Source of the DNA: Pelobates cultripes
Lineage: Eukaryota; Chordata; Amphibia; Anura; Pelobatidae
DNA: 64,000 nucleotides
Direction: 5' to 3'
Assembly (NCBI GenBank): GCA_933207985.1
Contig: OW240921.1
Location: forward strand, 114,702,021-114,766,020
Shown: piece after piece, positions 43,199-53,305 of the stretch
Position numbering within the stretch: position 1 is the first letter of the stretch
Layout of the letters: every line of letters begins with the position of its first letter
Translations under genes and position numbers: made by a program
Notes under the pieces: generated by a model
Told to the model about the DNA's origin: nothing
The model's database searches: none
Seen by the model: only the letters and a program-made list of their open reading frames with translations

Positions 43199-43910
43199 AT
43201 ATAAAACAGATTTGGCTACCTCACCCTCCTCCACCGCCACGGTCACCGCCTCCTCAACCTCTGGGTCACTTAGTATAAACTAGGTACACATTAGCAGAGG
43301 CTTGTAAAGGCCTTTTCTCCATCCATCAGGAGTTGAGCATTTCTCCATGCATCAGGAGCTGAGCATTTCTCCATGCATCAGGACTGCAAGAAATGCACCA
43401 CAGGCCGCAAATGTTTCTTTTTTTGTATGTCCAAATATTTTGTGGGCTACCACAATAAAAAAAACAAAAAAAAAAACATAAAAAACAGTGTTGGCTACCT
43501 CATCCTCCTCCTCCACCGCTGCTTCCACCTACATCGCCCCGGTCACCGCCTCCTCAATCTATGTGTCACTTAGTATAAACTAGGTACACATTAGCAGAGG
43601 CTTGTGAATGCCTTTTCTCCATGCATCAGGAGTTGAGCATTTCTCTATGCATCAGGACTGCAAGAAATGCAGCGCAGGCCACAAATGTTTATTTTTTGTA
43701 TGTCCCAATGTTTTGTGGGCTACCACAATTAAAATAAAAAAATATATATATAAAAAAAACAGTGTTGGCTACCTCCTCCTCCACCGCTGCTTCCACCTCC
43801 ACCGCCACGGTCACCACCTCCTCAACCTATGGGTCACTTAGTATAAACTAGGTACACATTAGCAGAGGCTTGTGAAGGCCTTTTCTCCATGCATCAGGAG
43901 TTGAGCTCAG
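43199..43910. repeat. Tandem repeat, about 275-bp unit, 2.6 copies
   Basis: Copies begin near 43207, 43486 and 43759 with TTGGCTACCTC. Each contains a CCTCCTCCACCG-rich part, GTCACTTAGTATAAACTAGG and TCCATGCATCAGGA. Each is followed by an A-rich tract. Confidence 0.8.
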
Positions 43911-44214
43911 TTTGAACAATGAAAGAGAATACCCTGCACTCCAACCCTCTCTCAAATGGATAATTCTGTTGATCCTCCTAACAGCCATGCTTTAGATTTT
44001 GATTTATGTTCTTCCAAAGCTAAAATCAAAGATTCCATCTAGTGCTATTTTATGGCTCAGCTGTATTTTTTATTTTTTATGTTATTTTAAGTGATTTCCC
44101 TATCCACATTTGTTTGCAGGGCACTTGTCCTACTCTTACCCCCATTTTACTTGCTTTTGCAGCTCTCTAGCTCTTTCCAGGAGTTTTTAGATACATTTTT
44201 GTGGCCAAAAGTTC

Positions 44215-44345
44215 AGGTCGCCATTGATTTCAATAGGGATCGGGGTCAAGTTCGGGGTCAAGTTCGAGCCCGAACCCGGACTTTTTTTCAAAGTTCGGCG
44301 AACCCGCCGGACCCGAACATCCAGGTGTCCGCTCAACTCTACTTA
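44215..44345. repeat. GTTCGGG/CCCGAAC-rich repeat
   Basis: Several overlapping direct and inverted copies of GTTCGGGTC-like words, including CGAGCCCGAACCCGG. Probably the end of a dispersed repeat. Confidence 0.5.
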
Positions 44346-44494
44346 TGAACGTCTTCTAATTCTTATGGTTATTGCAATAATCTGTTACTGAATATATTTT
44401 TTAATTAGATGCATTTGTATATTGATTTTCAGATGTCGTCTAATTTATATATGGTTTATGGTACACTACTATATCAATGTCTGTATACTTAAAC

Positions 44495-45218
44495 AGATAG
44501 ATGCACTGTATTATTTCAATGGAATGATGGCTGACACATAAAAAGTTTGCCATAGAAGGACGTATGTACCTTTTAAGAAACTTTGACAGCCATCACAATC
44601 TTAGAGGCTATATATACTATGAGCCAAGGATCCTTCACTATCTTGAAAAAGCCCGCCAAGCATGGGCGAAATGCGTTGATGAGCTGAGGATCAAGTTTTT
44701 ATTCATCTGCATTTCTCCAGTTCCAGCAGTAATTTGCAGTGGACTGAGATAAAAGCGTCCCTCCGGTCTTCACTTTCATCATTGCGGCTTGAAGAGAGAA
44801 CTGTCTACTGCTTCAACGAAAGGGTAACTCTACTGCTCAACTGCTTACACTGGACTATTTAGTGGTTATGATTTGAACTTTATACCACATCTTGAATTTG
44901 TTACTACTTCTTGTCTTTATATTTTTACTTCTACACAAATATATTTTTTCTAATACACTGTGTTTGAGAATATCCCGCTTAGACAAATTTCTGCTAGATC
45001 ATAACTGCAACACTAAGCTGTGGATTTTCAACACCACCCTATTCCTGACCAAAGTATCAGGCACACAGTGAATTTGTTTTGCTAAGGCATACTTACCATT
45101 GTGAGGGGGGAAAAGACTATACCTATAAGTGTATATGGTTTTAAATTTGCATTTTTTTTCCTTTTTCTAACAATTTTTCTAACAAGATTTTCTGAAGTGC
45201 TGACACTTTTTACAAAAC
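44495..45218. repeat. Right arm of long inverted repeat, with hammerhead-like core
   Basis: Complementary to 36666-37330. Contains CTTGAAA, a GCCC/GGGC stem (44651-44654 with 44664-44667) and GAAAT (44668-44672), a decayed hammerhead-like core on the plus strand that the left arm lacks. Confidence 0.75.
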
Positions 45219-45255
45219 TTGTTGTTAAACTGTATTGAATCGTATATGAACATAC

Positions 45256-45406
45256 CTTCTTTAGCTTCCTTAAAAAGTTCGTCAAATGGAAATTTTAAAA
45301 TCTCATCCAACATCAAAGCATCAGATGTTGCAGATAAATATGTTTCTGCAAACTTTTCTGAATCGATATTGTGCAGGTGATAGTGTTTATGGGTGGAAGA
45401 AGTCAT
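45256..45406 (-). pseudogene. Methyltransferase copy B, intact exon 1
   Basis: 151 nt, same start (MTSSTHKHYHLH), same phase and the same GTATGT donor as copies A and C. By itself it is undamaged, but no exon 2 is found in the 9.7 kb before the broken exon 3, so the gene is dead. Differences from copy A include FDELF for VEELF. Confidence 0.88.
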
Positions 45407-45488
45407 TCTTAGCCTCTGGATAATCAAGTTAGATGCACCAAAAATGCTGTAATTACAGTTTGAACTAAAAATCTAGGTTGAAATTCAT

Positions 45489-45497
45489 TTTATAAGT
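45489..45497 (-). promoter_or_regulatory. TATA box of copy B
   Basis: ACTTATAAAA on the minus strand, about 85 nt before the ATG, equivalent to the boxes of copies A and C. Likely still recognisable although the gene is broken. Confidence 0.5.
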
Positions 45498-45756
45498 ATC
45501 TGATAAGACCCCAGGTGAAATAAGTCTAGGTCAAGTTTGTTTTTCTTCTTTTTTTTTCTTATTGTGGAGATGATTGCAATTTTATTTAGTTTAACTTGAG
45601 GCAAGCAAAGATAACGACAGGAGATGAATGACATGTGATAGTATGTTTTTCCTTCTGCTTTATATGCGTGTAAAAAAGATATGTGTGTGAGTTCATTAGT
45701 GCACAATCAGACACTTTAACAGGATCCAGTGAAAACTTAAGGGAATTTTAATTTAA

Positions 45757-46518
45757 AGCGGCACTGTCATGTCGAACTTACCTTTCCCCAATCGCTTCCT
45801 CTTCTCTCCCTCTCTCACGATCTGTTCTTCTTTTCTACCTTTTTGATGTAGTTTCTTTTATAGGGACTATTTTGTCTTGTGTATTTTTTCTATGCTTGAC
45901 CATCTTTGACCCAAGGAAGAGCTTAAGTCCACTCCATTTCCTGGGGTTAAATAAATTTTCCCATCATACTTACTTTTCCTCCGTGTTCTCGCTTTTGTTC
46001 ATTCGCCGTTCAAATGTCCTGTCATTTAGACAGGCCACCGGTGAAACTACCAAATTTAGTACAGAATGTGTACAGTTGGTCTATTCGTGTTTGGACAAAA
46101 AAATTCCCTTTTGCTCCTACTCACTATACCACAGCTGCTCACAGTTTGAAAAAAAAAAGACCCCCCAATTTAATAAAGAAATCTATTCAAATAATTAACA
46201 GTGGGTCATGGTGTCCCCCCGAGACTCACCCGTGGGGGCCACTTAACTAAACAGGGGACCTATTGTCTCTACTATCCCCCCCCCCCCATGGCCTCCATAC
46301 ATGGGTTGCGGGTGGGGGCCCTTAAATAACAAAAGGGGAGGACCTACAGTCTCCCCCCCAGACCAATCCATGATCGACAGGTGGGGGCTAACTGTAAAAA
46401 ATAAATCGACAACCCAAGTGGCTGGGGAATTTTAGGGCTACTAAGAGCACAATTCGATGTAGTGGAATCGGGAGGGGGTTAAAAGAAAGATGGATGTGGC
46501 CAAGACAGTGCTGCTTTA
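45757..46518. mobile_element. Non-autonomous DNA transposon with terminal inverted repeats
   Basis: Inserted between two blocks that are adjacent upstream of copy A. The ends read AGCGGCACTGTC and, reversed, AGCAGCACTGTC, flanked by TTAA on both sides. The inside is non-coding and contains G-rich units (46200-46400) like those at 17480-17760. The TTAA flank suggests a piggyBac- or Kolobok-type element; no transposase is present. Confidence 0.6.
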
Positions 46519-46699
46519 ATAACTGTTTTTTTTTTTTTATCTCGCTCATAAGTAGAGTTAAAAGGACCCTTCCATCAAACTGTCCAATACAACCAGTATT
46601 ACGTAACATATGTAATACCAATCTGGGCACTGTGTACACCAATATTGGGTTACTTATAATATCCCATTATGGGCACCAAGCACACCATAATAATTATAG

Positions 46700-47239
46700 T
46701 TAGATTAATATATATGGAGTTCAAACTGGTATTTTATATTTTGCAAAATTGCACTAAAATTGTTATGGGCATCATCCCTGGCTTTCCTTTTTGACCAACA
46801 TACAAGTTATAGCTGTGGTCATGTCCGGCCATGACATTGTTCTGCCTTGGTCCAAGGTTGAAATGCTGCCCCACCTATTCAAAACAGAAGGCTACGGCTC
46901 AATATTTCCACTTTGGCAGATAAAGTTTGAAGGCTAGTGCTTAATACTATCTCTGCCAAACTGTTTAGCTGTTACAACCTGAAGGCTATTAAGAAATATC
47001 ACTTCTGTCTAAATTGCTCGCCTGATATAGCCTGAAGGATATTGAATCTATTGACTATTGTTAAGCTGACTTTTTTTTTTTTTTATTGGTTAGTAAAGAA
47101 CAAAATAATCTTGTGGTTAAAGGTGACTGCTCAATTGTAATCTAAATAAAGGAATACTAAACAAGTTTGTCTGCTAGCACCCATACATTTTTCTGGCTGA
47201 AAAGACTAGGGTCTATTACAACTATAAGACTCGGCTGAC
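46700..47239. other. Non-coding, nothing recognised
   Basis: AT-rich sequence with a poly(T) run at 47071-47084. A CTCAATATTTCCACTTTGGC-type stretch shows no family match. Confidence 0.4.
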
Positions 47240-47815
47240 ACACCAAGAATATGACTTAAAAAAAAGTCAAAAAAATAAACCAATACCCAAAAAAGGGGGA
47301 TAACAAAACAGAAAACCGTCTCTCTTTTTTACGCCTCCCCATATCTCAAGAACAGAACAAGACAGAGAGACGCAGACGAATATCTTTAAAGGGGATACTA
47401 GAACAGAAAGAGAAAATAATGAAGAATCCCTCAAAATCCCATGCATAGAAGAAGTTCAACCATTACTGCAGGTAATAGGTAAAGAATAGGTAAATACATA
47501 TTTTGAAGCCCAATTGGGGAAAAAGCACTAAAGCTGACTGACTTAATGGATCAATCTAAAATAAATAATTTACGACTCTGAGATATAGCCGAACAAATAA
47601 CAAACAATAAGTTGGAAGAATTTGTAATTGAATTTTTGAGGAAATTGGTACCTCAAGACAACATTGTAAGTTCCTATATTGGAGAGATGCCACAGAGGGA
47701 TGAGACCACCAAATCTCCAAGAGACTGTAGCGAGAGATGTCATAGTTCATTGCTTTTCTAGCAAAGTTAAAGATCAAATCATGCAACTATGTAGAACAGC
47801 CAAAACTGCTTTGTT
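47240..47815 (+). pseudogene. L1 ORF1-like fragment
   Basis: Broken frames. Near 47690-47800 one reads RDETTKSPRD or, in another frame, LQETVARDVIVHCFSSKVKDQIMQLCRTAK, resembling the conserved C-terminal RNA-binding domain of L1 ORF1p. The upstream part is lysine/glutamate-rich, as the start of ORF1p is. Both ends are cut. Confidence 0.5.
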
Positions 47816-47854
47816 AAGCTAAAGTTGTTTTGGTGACTATAGTGTCCCTTTAAT

Positions 47855-48820
47855 GCAGCCTTGTTGGAACAGGGTGGCCATCCACCAACCATCAACTACT
47901 CCATCCATCTGGACCCTGGAGTAGGATGGAGTAGTTGATGGTTGGTGGATGGCCAACCTGTTCCAACAAGGCTGCGACGTCAGCAAGGTGGTGGTGAAGT
48001 CATGTTTTGGGCCGGAATCATGGAAAGAGAGCTGGTAAGCCCCTTTAGGGTCCCTGAAGGTGTAAAGATGACCTCTGCAAAGTATGTGGAGTTTCTGACT
48101 GACTACTTTCTTCCATGGTACAGAAGGAAGAACTATGCTTTCCGTAATAAAATCATCTTCATGCATGACAATGCACCATCTCATGCTGCAAAGAATACCT
48201 CTGCATGAATGACTGCTATGGGGATAAAAGGAGAGAAAGTCATGGTGTGGCCTCCATCCTCCCCTGACCTCAATCCTATTGAGAACCTTTGGAACATCCT
48301 CAAGCAAAAGATCTATGAGGGTGGGAGGCAGTTTACATCCAAACAGCAGCTATGGGAGGCTATTCTGACATCTTGCAAACAAATTCAAGCAAAAACTGTC
48401 CAAAAACTCACAAGTTCAATAGATGCAAGACTTGTGAAGCTGCTATCAAATAAGGGTTCCTATGTTAAAATGTAACGTGACCTGTTAAAATGTTTAAAAA
48501 GTTAAAATGTTGTTATAAGTTTGATTGAAATAGCTTTTGATTTCAGTAAATATGCTGCAAGCACAACAAATGACAATTTTCAGTTCTTTACAACCTATAA
48601 AGTGTTTTGAAACTTACTGTGCGTAATAATTTGGAACAGTGCATTGTAAGTTTTTATGTTTAAAAAAAAATACTGTTATCATTAGGAGGTTTGTTCAATA
48701 AAATTTGAATTGTACTCTTAATAGTTGATAACATGAGAATTATGCTGACTGTTATTTACATCAATTATTTAGCTAAATGAGAAAAATATAATTTGCATAA
48801 TAATTTGGAACAGGGTGTAA
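47855..48820 (+). mobile_element. Tc1-like transposon, 5' truncated, with fold-back end
   Basis: The 3' part of a Tc1/mariner transposon. It starts with a 52-bp inverted repeat (47855-47906 with 47924-47975, one mismatch, 17-nt loop) made from transposase sequence itself. After the transposase frame, the 3' end has two copies of a TAATAATTTGGAACAG word (48624-48639 and 48796-48811), the second at the terminus. Confidence 0.8.
47942..48475 (+). pseudogene. Tc1/mariner transposase, C-terminal part with one stop
   Basis: One frame, 177 codons, interrupted by TGA at 48206-48208 where tryptophan or a similar residue is expected. Family-like sequence begins near 47975 (GGGEVMFWAGIM). It contains the second catalytic aspartate in FMHDNAPSH and the glutamate in SPDLNPIENLW; 37 residues (counting the stop) separate them, a DD37E-type spacing. 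The first aspartate and the DNA-binding domain are missing. The frame ends naturally at 48473-48475. Non-functional copy. Confidence 0.85.
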
Positions 48821-48822
48821 AT

Positions 48823-48913
48823 ACAAATACACCCCTCCATTCAAACTTCAACATTACATACAAACATACTCCTGCATTGAAACGTCAACACTACATACAA
48901 ACACAACTCTGTG
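48823..48913. repeat. CAACACTACATACAAACAC minisatellite, left part
   Basis: Imperfect units of about 45 bp. The array continues at 51044-51195, so it was split by the TTAA-flanked element between. Confidence 0.65.
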
Positions 48914-51043
48914 TTAACCCCTTCCCGACCGAGGACGGTTCAGGACCGTCATCGGGATTTTCCCATTGCGGACCGATGACGGTCCTGAACCGTCCTAACG
49001 GTTTCCGTTACTTACCTGATCGCCGTCGTTCCCCCGGCGGCGATCAGTGTTGCTCCCGGTGTGGGGAGACTGCCTGCAGCCCAGACAGTCTCCCCACACT
49101 GATTTAGGACCCCTGTGGCCATGTGATTGCTTAACATAGCGATCACATGGTCACAATGGGTGTCCATAGTGCTGCCTGCAGGGGGACTGCCTGTGCTGAC
49201 AGGCAGTCTCCCTGCATGTGTAAAATCAAAAAAAAAAATAAAGTTAATGTTAATAAAAAAAAAATAATAATTATATATGTGTATATATGATATATAGACA
49301 TATATTATATCTATATAATATATGTCTATATATCATATATATAATACCATACTAAGTGTATTTTTATATTAATATGTACTTATATTAAAATAAAAATACA
49401 CTTATAATTAAATTACACACGTATATATATAATATATATAATAACTATATAGATTGTATATATATATTATTATAAAATATAAATAATAAGTAATTTAAAT
49501 TAAATAAAAATTTTTAAAAATAATAATAAAAATTTTTAAAAAAATTATATAGCTATATGAAATTTTATTCTAACTGTATTTTAAAATTAATATATATATA
49601 TTTATATCAAAATACACTTAGAATGAATTTGTATATATATCTATGTATATAAAAATAAATAAAAATAATAAGAAATATACATATGTCCATATACAAAATT
49701 ACATAAATAATTATATAAATATACACGTAGACTTCAAATATATAAATATGCATATATATTTAAATTCTACGTGCGTATTTATGTAATATTTTTACATAAT
49801 TCAGTAATTTTATTGATTGCAATTTGAGGGACCTGCCTGCCAACCCAGGCCGAAAGTCCAGAGAATTTAATTTGCTAGCACTGTATTTTACCCTGTAACG
49901 TTCTACGACACCCTAAAACCTGTACATGGGGGGTACTGTTTTACTCGGGAGACTTCGCTGAACACAAATATTAGTGATTCAAAACAGTAAAACATATCAC
50001 AGCGATGATATTGTCAGTGAAAGTTACTTTTTTTGCATTTTTCACACACAAACAGCACTTTTACTGATGATATAATTGTTGTGATACGTTTTCCAGTTTT
50101 TAAACACTAATATATGTGTTCAGCGATGTCTCCCGAGTAAAACAGTACCCGCCATGTACAGGTTTTATAGCATTTTTGAAAGTTACAAGGTCAAATACAT
50201 GGGTCAAATATTTTTACATTGAAAATGGCCAGGTTGGTTACGTTGCCTTTGAGAGCGTATGGTAGCCCAGGAATGAGAATTACCCCCATGATGGCATACC
50301 ATTTGCAAAAGAAGACAACCCAAGGTATTGCAAATGGGGTATGTCCAGTCTTTTTTAGTAACCACTTGGTCACAAACACTGGCCAAAATTAGCGTTCAAT
50401 TTAGTTTTTTTACTTTTTTCACACACAAACAAATATGAATGCTTACTTTGGCCAGTGTTTTCGACTAAGTGGCTACTAAAAAAGACTGGACATACCCCAT
50501 ATTGAATACCCTGGGTTGTCTACTTTAAAAAAAATATGTACATGTGGGGTGTTATTCAGAGATTTATGACAGATAATAGTGTTACAATGTCACTATTGAT
50601 AAATTTTTAAAATGCATGTTTTGAAACCGCAATATCCTACTTGTACCTATAGCCCTATAACATGCAAAAAAAAGCAAAAAAGCTCGTAAACACTGGGTAT
50701 TTTTAAACTCAGGACAAAATTTTGAATCTATTTAGCAGTTTTTTTCATTCGCTTTTGTAGATGAGTAAAAGATTTTTCAAGTAAAAGTCAAAAAACATGT
50801 ATTTTTTTCAATTTTTCATCAGATTTTTTTATTTTTTTTAAATTAAAATACATGAGATTATATAAATAATGGTATGTAAAGAAAGCCCCTTTTGTCCTGA
50901 AAAAAACAATATATAATTTGTATGGGAACAGTAAATGAGAGAGCGGAAAATTACAGCCAAACACAAACACCAGAAAAGTGTAAAAATATTCCTGGTCGCA
51001 AATGTACAACATCGCAAAAACAGTCCAGTCCTTAAGGGGTTAA
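48914..51043. mobile_element. TTAA-flanked palindrome-rich non-autonomous element
   Basis: A 2.1-kb element between two TTAA words (48914-48917, 51040-51043); its ends start CCCCTT in both directions. No transposase. It contains a perfect 23-bp inverted repeat (48933-48955 with 48973-48995), a CTGCCTGCAGCCCAGACAG-type hairpin, and two larger inverted repeats (49925-49975 with 50105-50165; 50215-50390 with 50400-50525). Between 49220 and 49840 it is extremely AT-rich. The TTAA duplication fits a piggyBac-type origin. A related 5' end lies at 59659-59940. Confidence 0.65.
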
Positions 51044-51195
51044 ACACCAAAATGATATATAAACACACCCCTACATTAAGAAACCAACACTACACATAAA
51101 TGCATGTTTGCATTCAAACTCCAACACCACATACAAACACATTCACATAAACATACTCCATACATAAACATACGTTCAAACACACAAAAACAATG
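51044..51195. repeat. CAACACTACATACAAACAC minisatellite, right part
   Basis: Continuation of the array at 48823-48913. Confidence 0.65.
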
Positions 51196-51425
51196 CTAAA
51201 TGCAACTCTGAAAGCATGGGGAATTGGTAGAGCTCCAGCTGTCAAAGCATTGTTGGAGTTGCATGACAGATAGGGGGGCCAAATAGAATTCTTGCACCAG
51301 GTCTCTTACTACTTTAGTTCCACCACTGCTTTGGGGTGGAAAGCATGATTGCATATCAGGGAGTGGGTCCAGGCGGGCCATGCAAATGCTTGCCCAGAGT
51401 CCAATCAATAATAAAGATGCCCTGG

Positions 51426-51560
51426 TGCAGGTGATAATGTTTATGGGTGGAGGAAGTCATTCTTGGTCTTTGTATGATCAACTTAAATGACCAAAGAGGC
51501 TGTAAAGCTCAGTTTATAAGTACCAAATAATACACCAGGTAAAAAATGCAAAGTCTTGTT
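51426..51560 (-). pseudogene. Remnant of a further methyltransferase exon 1 and promoter
   Basis: ATG at 51460 followed by MTSSTHKHYHLH, then homology to exon 1 stops near 51426. Upstream, the TATA-like CTTATAAACTG (about 51510-51520) and the flank match copy C at 57830-57900. All later exons of this unit are gone. It lies directly before the 3' flank of copy C, so it is a separate, mostly deleted unit. Confidence 0.8.
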
Positions 51561-51820
51561 AGTTTTTTTTAATTCTATCTTTAAGGAGATTATTGCTGGT
51601 TTATTTACTGTCAATTCAGGCAAACTTGTATTGGCACCAACCTGTCTGGTTTTAGCCAAAATGAGGCTAAAGACAGAAGATGAATGACAGGTTTTTCCTT
51701 CTTCTGTTTTATTTTCAAGAGTGCGGGTAACTAAGAATGAGAATATTTTATGAAGATCTGTTAATGAGCACCAGCAAGTAAATTTACAGTTTTTACATGG
51801 GTGGAGTTCGGAGCTTTGTG

Positions 51821-51825
<5 letters not shown>

Positions 51826-51861
<36 letters not shown>
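51826..51861. repeat. (AT)n microsatellite
   Basis: About 17 AT units, next to the start of the duplicated 3' flank of copy C. Confidence 0.9.
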
Positions 51862-51865
<4 letters not shown>

Positions 51866-51889
51866 AAATGACAAGTATTAGCAGTAGAG

Positions 51890-52860
51890 AGATTATTTTA
51901 ATTGGTCATACTGATTGTAAATGCTTGGAGAAGGGATACAGAGATTACAACCACAGCGCAGAGTGACATTTCATACAGGAAGAAAGAGAATGAAGAATTA
52001 TTGTAATTATTATTAAGGACACACATCGGATTTCCAGTTATTTTTTTCAATGATTCATTTTATTGAACTATTGAAATGATAAAGGTTATATCAGTTACAT
52101 TAATACACTAGTGAATGAAATGTTACGGAGGTTCGCAATATTGATGCCTCAGAGTACTTTACACACGAGTGTACTCAGAGAATATTACACCTATGACATC
52201 ACAAGACGTGTTACTGGACCCTAAATAATGAAGAGCTCTAAAATCACATCACCCCTAATAATATAACCAGAAGGATCACTTTTAAAGCACAAAATATAGT
52301 AATAGACAAAAAAAGATGACACAGGTGTTTCCCTTTCTGTCCCATTTTAGTTAAATTGTAATCTTCCAAAGGAAAAGGGAGTCTGCACATTTCTCACTTA
52401 CTAATCCTAGGGGAAGAACCAGACCCAAGGCTGGTGACCCCCATACATAAGTAGAAAAAGCAATGTAATTGAAGGTCGAGAAGTTTTTGTTCATGTTACG
52501 ACTTTTGAATAAATATGTTACTGTATGTATTTTGAGTGCCTAGATCATACTGCTTTTCCATTTTAAATACATGACAAAATTAATTTCATTCTTTCATTTG
52601 CTATTAATTACTAATTGCTGTTTGGAGGGGTTTCCTGTAATTATTACATTGACATATCCGTTAACATTCAGAGCTTTAAATGTTATTTAATTGTATTATT
52701 TTTTTCTTGCATTATATGTAATGCATTAATAGTGCATTTGTATTCAAAATAGTTGCTCATTTTACCCCATTGTTAGGCATTAACATTCGGAAGTTTAAAA
52801 GTTATTTAATTGTATTTTTTTTTCTTGAATTATTTATGCAATGTATTTAAAATAGTTGCT
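51890..52860. repeat. Duplicated 3' flank of copy C
   Basis: 51890-52200 matches 4630-4960 and 58170-58505; 52470-52860 matches 58680-58975. A local duplication is visible inside it: TTTAAATGTTATTTAATTG-type words recur near 52675 and 52795. Non-coding. Confidence 0.7.
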
Positions 52861-52875
52861 CATTTTATCCCATTG

Positions 52876-53305
52876 TTAGATATTTTCCTTTTTGACAGCC
52901 CTAATAAAACAAAGATGATCATAAGCTAGCACCTCATTGTCTATTTTACTTTTCTGCACCTCACATCGCTCAATCGCAAGACCTGCATCTTCCAGAGCTT
53001 CTTTTATAAACTTTTCATCGCACCCTAAAATATGGTACTTTTCCTCACCAACAGTGAAAAATGCACCATTATAACCACCAAATAATAGCAGGCGTCCTCC
53101 TAGTTTTAGCATGGAAGCTATTTTTTTCATGTTAGAGCGGTAAGCTTCATGATCTTCACTAACAACATGTGTCACATAAAAACTCAACACACAGTCAGCT
53201 TTTGGTAACACAGCCGGGTCCGTAGGGTTGGCTTTGCTGAAATCACATTTTAAGATTCGTTTGATCCTTCTACGTAGGTCATTTTCCTTTTCTTTAAATC
53301 GATCA
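52876..53305 (-). CDS. Copy C exon 3
   Basis: 430 nt after a TTTTTTAG acceptor, with TAA at 52878-52876. Contains LPKADCVLSFYVTH and LKLGGRLLLFGG. Confidence 0.92.

Larger units (their letters stand above)
36560..45219. mobile_element. 8.6-kb palindromic insertion with Penelope-like copies
   Basis: Inserted in intron 1 of copy B between two near-identical 16-bp words (TGTTATTAAACTGTAT at 36544-36559; one mismatch at 45220-45235), a probable target duplication. The outer parts are inverted repeats (about 36666-37330 and 44495-45218). Inside are two Penelope-like copies in opposite orientation, a 112-bp satellite and a 275-bp tandem repeat. This looks like a Penelope insertion with inverted terminal repeats that has been enlarged, though independent insertions into it are likely too. 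Confidence 0.6.

Noticed and set aside
35500..45250. Exon 2 of methyltransferase copy B
   Set aside because: Searched for the GGDHLIDIS and EDAFDWS coding blocks on the minus strand; none seen.
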